Below, piece by piece: positions 58,178-64,000 of a DNA stretch of 64,000 nt (the first letter of the stretch is position 1; the number at the start of each line of letters is the position of its first letter). Location of the stretch: contig CM047815.1 of the NCBI GenBank assembly GCA_026214975.1, forward strand, positions 78,955,299-79,019,298, read 5' to 3'. The translations under genes were made by a program, and so were the position numbers. Source of the stretch: Gentiana macrophylla (taxonomy: Eukaryota; Streptophyta; Magnoliopsida; Gentianales; Gentianaceae). The notes under the pieces are model-generated. The model worked only from the letters and a program-made list of their open reading frames with translations. It did no database searches and had not been told where the DNA came from.

Positions 58178-59681
58178 CGCTGGAAGTAGCTACCAAAGAC
58201 AATTTATTTAATTGTTTTTATAATTAATAAATGACAGATTTATTCTCATCTTATTACTTGCTTTGTGCTTGTAAGTAATACAATCGCTAAAAACCCCAAG
58301 TCAGATTACATGTAGCCATATAACTTAGTGTGTGTCACACTTGAGGATTAAGTTTACGGTGATCCACTTGAACTATTAGTCCGCAGAACTTAATCAAAGT
58401 ATGGGGTCTATTGTTTAAACCACCACTAATGCGCCTGCAACACTTTATGGTGTGACCGGCTTATCTGCACTGGCCGACATTGGTGTCTAAGGGGCATTTA
58501 ATATATGATAAGAGTCATGTAGGATCGACCGATTCAATCTGAAGCCGATAATTTCGTGATTGAGAAATCTTATTAAATCACAAGATGATCATATATGGAT
58601 TAACCTTAATCTCGGCGTGATTACAAACTCCTACTTGTTTCAGATATATGGTTTGATGTGTTCATAATGATCGCTAAGAGGCGCGGGTCCGAATCACTTT
58701 CACGCTGGCATTATTCTCGAATGTGAGAAGTGTGTGTCTCATAGATATGGAATCCATTCCTTCCTCAAGGGAAACAAAGACAACTCCTTTATTTGTTAAT
58801 CCTAGAAACCGATCGCTCCTCAGGAGTTTGTATTGGTTATGAACTAATTGATCACAGCTGGTTAATGGTAATAAGGATAAGATGTAGTGAAGAATGTTTA
58901 CGGAAATAATCCTACTTCAAAGATGTATAGTCTATGGAGGGTTAGTCTGATGTAATGATTATATCAATGGTCACTTATCGACTGACGCTTTGAGAATAAG
59001 TTATATCTATAATCGATAGAGTTCATTGGATTTATGGTGGTATAATTCTAGAATTAATGAATTGTTGAAATATTCTATTCGATGAATATTTTATTTAATT
59101 TGTTGTAGCTACAAAAGTTATACGCCCATGGTCCCTGGTTGGCTCCTAACACGCAAGTGTTTTCTTCTTTTATGGAACTCAAGAATAAATTAAATAATTG
59201 GTCTATTTAATAAATATACAATATTATTTATTTGGTAATTAATATGTAAAATAGAAAAGATATTTTCTATTAAAAATATTTAAAAATGGCGCCACACTAT
59301 GTAGATATATTAGAAAAGAAATTTTCTAGATTATTATGTCACATGTATAATTAATTAATTATCTATTTGTTGATAATTAATGGATAAATTAAGAGATTGA
59401 TTTTTTTTTGGGAATTATCTCTTATTTTTATGCCAAAAATATCTTTCCTTATGGAATAGGCAATTGTGGTGTGAAAAAGATAACTCTTTGACTAGTTATT
59501 TTCCTATATAAAGAGAGTTCCTCCTAACACAATTTACAATTGAAATTGCGCCAACATCAAATAAAAAAGGAAGAAAATTAGTTTCTGCCTTAGTATTAAA
59601 AAAAGGAGAAAACCTAGGTTTTTCTTGTGCATATTCGAGGAGGTTCTACGGCGAGGATCGACGCCCACCACTGTCGCTAGG
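58178..59681 (+). repeat. LTR of the TGTTAGG family, truncated at its right end
   Basis: Begins near GCTGGAAGTAGC, aligning with the LTR starts TGTTGGAAGTAGC (inverted at 7756) and TGTTAGG (29382). It runs through the family's TATA box (TATATAAAGAGAGTTC, 59505-59520) and stops in GAGGATCGACGCCCACCA...GCTAG where the next element's LTR begins at 59682. It is closest to the copy at 5981-7756. Confidence 0.78.
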
Positions 59682-61337
59682 TGTTGACTTATTTCTATGT
59701 TTTGATGATGAGTGCCGACTAGCTGCTATAAGGCAAAGGCAAAAAGATGTCTAGATCAAATGTATAGGTTTATTGTAGTTTGATTCATAAATAGGTTTGA
59801 TCAAACAAGCACTATAATGGTCAGCAGAGCTTTATCAGTAGACTAGTCAATATCAGTAGGGTAGATAGGTCAGTAGACTAGTCAGAACCCACCAAGACCA
59901 AGATCAAGGCTGAGGGCTCAAACTCGCCATGTATACAAGAGATCAAACTTAGTAATTTAAGTCGTGATACGGATCTCGAATTTAGGCAAGTCTGTGATGA
60001 CCTAAACCGATCACATATACCTTGTGTAAAGGTCTAAGTTCCATAAGTTGGATGATGTTTGGAACTTGGTTATAATTTAAAAGGTGTAATCTAACTTCAC
60101 AAATAAAAGTTAGATAAAAGAAGTCACCGCATTGTATTTTATACACAAAGAAATTGGAGTTCAAGAGATCGATAGTATCTCAAAGCAGATCGATGAACTC
60201 ACCGATAATATACCTCGATTATTTCAAGATTATTAAGATTACATGGATAAGACAAATCAACCACCTCCTCGACTTATCAAAGAAATAAAAGGTCGAGATT
60301 AAAAGAACGCTGGGATGATTCATATTTTTATCCATTGATATAAGTCAGGTGGTGGATGATCAGATCGCCAAAAGGAATTCGACAAAGGTCACCCCATGAA
60401 TAGTGATGTAATGCAAATCGATGGACAAAACAAGGAACGGTTACATTTGAATTTCAAATACAAGTCACATGCATTCTTGCCTATAAATAGAGGACCTTCA
60501 ACTTAGAAACAAGATGATGAATTTTAATAAACTTTGAAGAGATATTTTACTAAGTCGAAAAACACCTCAATAACCCATCGAACTTAAAGCAACCGATCCG
60601 TAAAATTTCTTCAAGTGTATTCTACATTCAAGCTATATCAAACATACACACTTGAAGACCGCAAGTCGATTATATCATCCTAATCAAGTCGCCGCGAATC
60701 AATCATTTACTTGATTCAATCTTTATTTTATAAAGAACCTCCACAAGACAAAGTGAAGCACTTTGGTGTGAAAGATCATTGTTTGTGGTGAGCCGGTGAA
60801 AGAGGCAATCCTACCTTCAAGGACCAAGTGAAGACTCAGAGCAAAGAATCCTACCTGCTCCTGCCAGCTTAGAAGCCATAGTTATTGGTGAAGGACAAGC
60901 ATCTAGAATCTTGTAATAAATTACATCAAAGATCTCTAGTGAATTTCCTCCAACATCACAGAGAAGAGTGGACTGACAGATTACACCACCTGAACCACTA
61001 TAAAATCAGCTTACTTACTTTCAAAGATTTACTTTCACTTATTTTATCTTACACATCAACCCATCAATCTAGCAACCTAAATCACACACTTGCACTACTG
61101 AAGTATCTAATACTTAGTATCATATTTAACAACAAGTATCAAGGCTTAATTTTGATATATCTCACGCACAAATTCAAAGAAACTTCAACTATCAGAGACT
61201 CATCGCTTATCAAGAGTTATCAAGTCTCAAAGCAGACTCAAGCACGCAGTCGGGTTGCAATTTGTTAACCTAAAAGTTTTAAGTGTTGTTTATTCACCCC
61301 CTCTAAACTTAACCAAAGCCTTTCAAGCGGACCAACA
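59682..61337 (+). repeat. 5' LTR of the SIRE-like element
   Basis: The start TGTTGACTTATTTCTATGTT with TTGATGATG following is common in long-LTR copia elements. Its end is fixed by the following primer site. No partner LTR in the window. The open frames at 60885-61268 and 61255-61518 lie in or across LTR sequence and are not called. Confidence 0.72.
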
Positions 61338-61339
61338 AT

Positions 61340-61350
61340 TGGTATCGAGC
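61340..61350 (+). other. Primer binding site (initiator-Met tRNA)
   Basis: TGGTATCGAGC two bases after the LTR end, one base shorter than the canonical TGGTATCAGAGC. Confidence 0.7.
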
Positions 61351-61699
61351 AAAGGCTTCGCTCAAGTAATCCTACTTGTTGTGCTTGTGAAAATTCTTGA
61401 AACTTTTCTTCAAGTTATCGATTTTCAAAGACTTGCTATCTATGTAACACCAAAGTATGCTGTATGCGTGGACAACACCCAAAGCAGTATGCGCAGAATG
61501 ATATGTGGCTGTGAATGATGTGTTCTCTTCAATAGATTCCTGGCTCAAAAGCCTCCTGGATAGATTTGACGAGTATAAACGCCGAATGACGTAACACGTC
61601 GCTATCTTGTATATTTAAAAACTCGCAACTCAACTGCTGAGATGATGGATGTAACCCGAAATAACTCGCTAATGGACCACCTCGAGATTACCAACCTTA

Positions 61700-62670
61700 G
61701 GCAATAAATGTTCGGTAAAAATTCGTGATACAACCGAGTACATTCCTAAACCAAAAGAAAATGGAATGCGTAACCAAAAAGACAATGGAAAAGAGCAAAC
61801 CTCAACAACATTGCTATTGATATCATTTATAGAACTCGATAGCAATATGTACAACGAAGGTTAAAGATTGCAAACTCGCAAAGAACTTTGGGACAAGATA
61901 CATTTGATCTGTGGAAGGCAATCGATGCAATAAAGAAGAATAAAATCGTTGGTGGCCGTAAAAGGTTCCAAAAGTTCAAGATGCTGCCAAATGAAACCAT
62001 TGAGCAAATGGAATCAAGATTCAATGCAATCTTGGATGAACTTACCCTGCTAAGTGTAAGTTATTCAAAAGAAGAAATAAACACTAAAATCTTGGAGGCT
62101 CTACCTGCAAAAGATGTTTGGAAAATAAAGGTGACTGCAATAGAAGAAATGAGAAAGTTGAATGAAGAAGACACTTCAAATTGTTTTTCGATCTCAAAGC
62201 TTATGAATTTAGCAAAAGCTTGTACCCGAGACTGGTGCTGAAGAGCCAAGACCATCATTGGTCGCTTCACATCAAGAAGAAACATCGAGGACAAGATGAT
62301 CTCATTGACGAGATGCAAGAGTGCATTGCCTTACCGAGCAAGATAATCGTGATGATGAAGACCGAAAGGCCCCTTCAAGAAATTTCACTAAGAGGCCTAC
62401 CGAAAGTTAAGGAAAGAAGAATCAAAGAAAGATAATGACTATCTCAGGCTTTCATTGTAAAGAAACCAGACACTTCAAACCTCGACTCGCCCCGAAGTTA
62501 AAACAAGGCAAGGAACTCCGATTATCTTTGCTTCAACCGCAAGAAGCCCGGACACTTTAGACTCGATTGTCCGCACTCATCAAGACCAAGAGTCAACAAA
62601 GAAGACATGGCAAGAAGTGCTATGGTTGCCAAGATGAATCAGGGTATGGTGGAATCAAAAGTGAAATGAA
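61700..62670 (+). pseudogene. gag of the SIRE-like copia element
   Basis: The frame 61888-62241 carries the UBN2-type gag signature: KFKMLPNETIEQMESRFNAI, then ELTLLSVSYSKEEINTKIL and WKIKVTAIEEMRKL. A degenerate zinc knuckle follows near 62530-62580: CFNRKKPGHFRLDC, where the second Cys of CCHC is replaced by Arg. Frame shifts occur near 62170-62240. The region after 62670 continues as acidic, gag-like sequence without recognised motifs up to the gap. Confidence 0.8.
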
Positions 62671-63480
62671 TCGATGACACAAGATTGGTTGCCGAGATGG
62701 AAGATTATTCTTTGATGGCCAATATGGATGAAATCGAGGAGGTATACAACATCAGATCCATCAATACTCCTTACCGGAAGTGATTGTGAATCAACTTCTG
62801 TGGTTCAAATCCTAGAAATTCTGGCTACAACAATGAGACTTTGGATGCCATCCTTAATCAATCGAGGATAATATAACTGCTAGCGAGATTGTGAAGGTCG
62901 AAAAGAAGCTCTTGAGTTAGTAGGTTGGAAGATTGAAAGCTCGAATTCAGTGGTTCTCAAAGCGTAAAGAAAGATGTTGACATGGAATCGTGATAAGTCT
63001 GTCAACATCCAGTTGTACTCCCGAATCACAACCATCTTGTTCCCACTTCGCGTGATACAAATCAAAGAAAGCCTTACGTGGATAGAACAAGGCTTCTGAT
63101 TTGGAACTCAAAGAATCTAACAAGAGTGATCCAAGATACACCTAACCTTAGCACTGCACTGGTCCTAAGTTTGTAACCGTAATTGCATCCAACTTACTTC
63201 AAGAATGTCACCTGAACCCAGTACTAATTGGTCCTAAGTTTGTACCTGCACCAGATCCAACTCGATGGGTTGCTTGAGGCGGTAAAACCCGATGAGAATG
63301 CTTGAGAGCAAAATGGGGAAGTCAAAAGAAGTCAGCGACTCTACAATAAAGAGTAAATGTAAAAATAAATTTCTTTGGACATGCAGACCTGGCGATAACG
63401 AGACACGCTACCAAGTCTGTTTGGACCACAAAAGGTAAGTCGAGGAAATATTCCAGGATAAGAATCTGGAAATCTAAAAA
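62671..63480 (+). other. Unrecognised continuation of the SIRE-like element
   Basis: A short direct repeat, TGGTCCTAAGTTTGTA (63160-63175 and 63229-63244), is the only structure seen. Protease is expected here but no active-site motif was found. Confidence 0.35.
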
Positions 63481-63580
63481 NNNNNNNNNNNNNNNNNNNN
63501 NNNNNNNNNNNNNNNNNNNNNNNNNNNNNNNNNNNNNNNNNNNNNNNNNNNNNNNNNNNNNNNNNNNNNNNNNNNNNNNN
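63481..63580. other. Assembly gap (100 N)
   Basis: A run of 100 N, the conventional size for a gap of unknown length. Sequence on the two sides should not be assumed adjacent. Confidence 0.99.
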
Positions 63581-64000
63581 GGGTAGGATATGTGTGCCTT
63601 GAGTAGTCACTTAAATTAAGCCTTAAATGATATTAATTACCTCGTATGCGGCTATTTATTAAATCACGTCTTGATACTAATATATCTTGATCTGATATTG
63701 ATATTGATCTTGATATGTAAGTAAAAGGTTATTCTGATCGTACAAGGTTGGGGTGTTACTTTTATTATTTTTTTGTTGAATTTTGTTGTTGTTGGTGTTA
63801 ATTTAGTGGAATATGTAAAGCTTTATTATACTGCCATTGTTCTTTGTTTTGGACTATTCTTTCTTAATTATGGTTTGACATTTTTATGTTTATTTGGGCC
63901 TTAATTTACAATTATGCTGATAATTTAAGAGAGATATGCAAGATTGAAGGTTTACTTCCTGCAAATATGTGGAAAATATGCAGAGCATTTTGTTGAAGGT
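63581..64000. other. AT-rich sequence right of the gap
   Basis: T-rich, compatible with intron or untranslated sequence of a host gene; a TGATCTGATATTGATATTGATCTTGATATG repeat-like stretch lies at 63689-63718. No ORF or family recognised. Confidence 0.3.

Larger units (their letters stand above)
59682..63480 (+). mobile_element. SIRE-like copia element, 5' part
   Basis: A 5' LTR of about 1656 bp (59682-61337, TGTTGACTTATTTC to ACCAACA), primer site at 61340-61350 and a gag region, cut by the assembly gap at 63481. It inserted into the LTR at 58178-59681. No pol sequence is in view; protease or integrase would lie in or beyond the gap. Confidence 0.78.

Noticed and set aside
60885..61268. 127-codon plus-strand open frame
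   Set aside because: Lies within the long LTR of the SIRE-like element and has no recognised motif.

Overview
The window is nuclear DNA of a flowering plant, most likely a eudicot. It is AT-rich and consists mainly of nested LTR retrotransposons (Athila-, Tat- and chromovirus-type gypsy elements and several copia elements). One Mutator-like DNA transposon is present, and one convincing intact host gene, a CONSTANS-like (COL) B-box/CCT factor. A 100-base run of N at 63481-63580 shows it is a draft assembly. All calls come from reading the sequence; no database search was possible.

Region 1-26230 is a nest of insertions. A truncated copia-type LTR (25201-26230) abuts a second element of the same family on the minus strand: LTR 5060-25200 (interrupted), initiator-Met primer binding site 5046-5058, non-coding leader 1-5045. 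That second LTR holds two later insertions. One is a deletion derivative of another copia family (5981-7816, target duplication CTTAT). The other is a 16.4 kb Athila-like gypsy element (8488-24875, duplication ATAGA, tRNA-Asp primer site). The leader holds a 3.5 kb Mutator-like element (855-4395, 10-bp duplication) carrying a minisatellite and a captured beta-tubulin exon fragment. The Athila element reads on the minus strand as gag, protease, RT, RNase H, integrase, then two env-position ORFs of the same plant-transposon family. Each of those ORFs is preceded by a CCGG-rich motif that also sits next to the LTR TATA box.

Region 26231-34100 holds the possible 3' end of an unidentified host gene, tandem repeats, a solo-type LTR (29382-31183) and MITE-like sequence. 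The COL gene (34195-38785, four coding exons, 488 codons) follows on the plus strand, with two complete B-boxes and a C-terminal CCT domain.

Region 39000-64000 is again retroelements. There is a minus-strand chromovirus RNase H-integrase remnant (about 40075-41302) and a plus-strand copia integrase-RT remnant (41289-42700). A Tat-like gypsy element without RT or integrase (42848-52520) follows, with a solo LTR inside its gag, tandem repeats and an antisense ORF. Next come a decayed copia element with both LTRs (52787-57872), another LTR of the solo-LTR family (58178-59681), and a SIRE-like copia element (59682 to the gap).

Nearly all retroelement ORFs carry frameshifts. LTR pairs differ largely by small indels, so some breaks may be assembly or base-calling errors rather than true decay.
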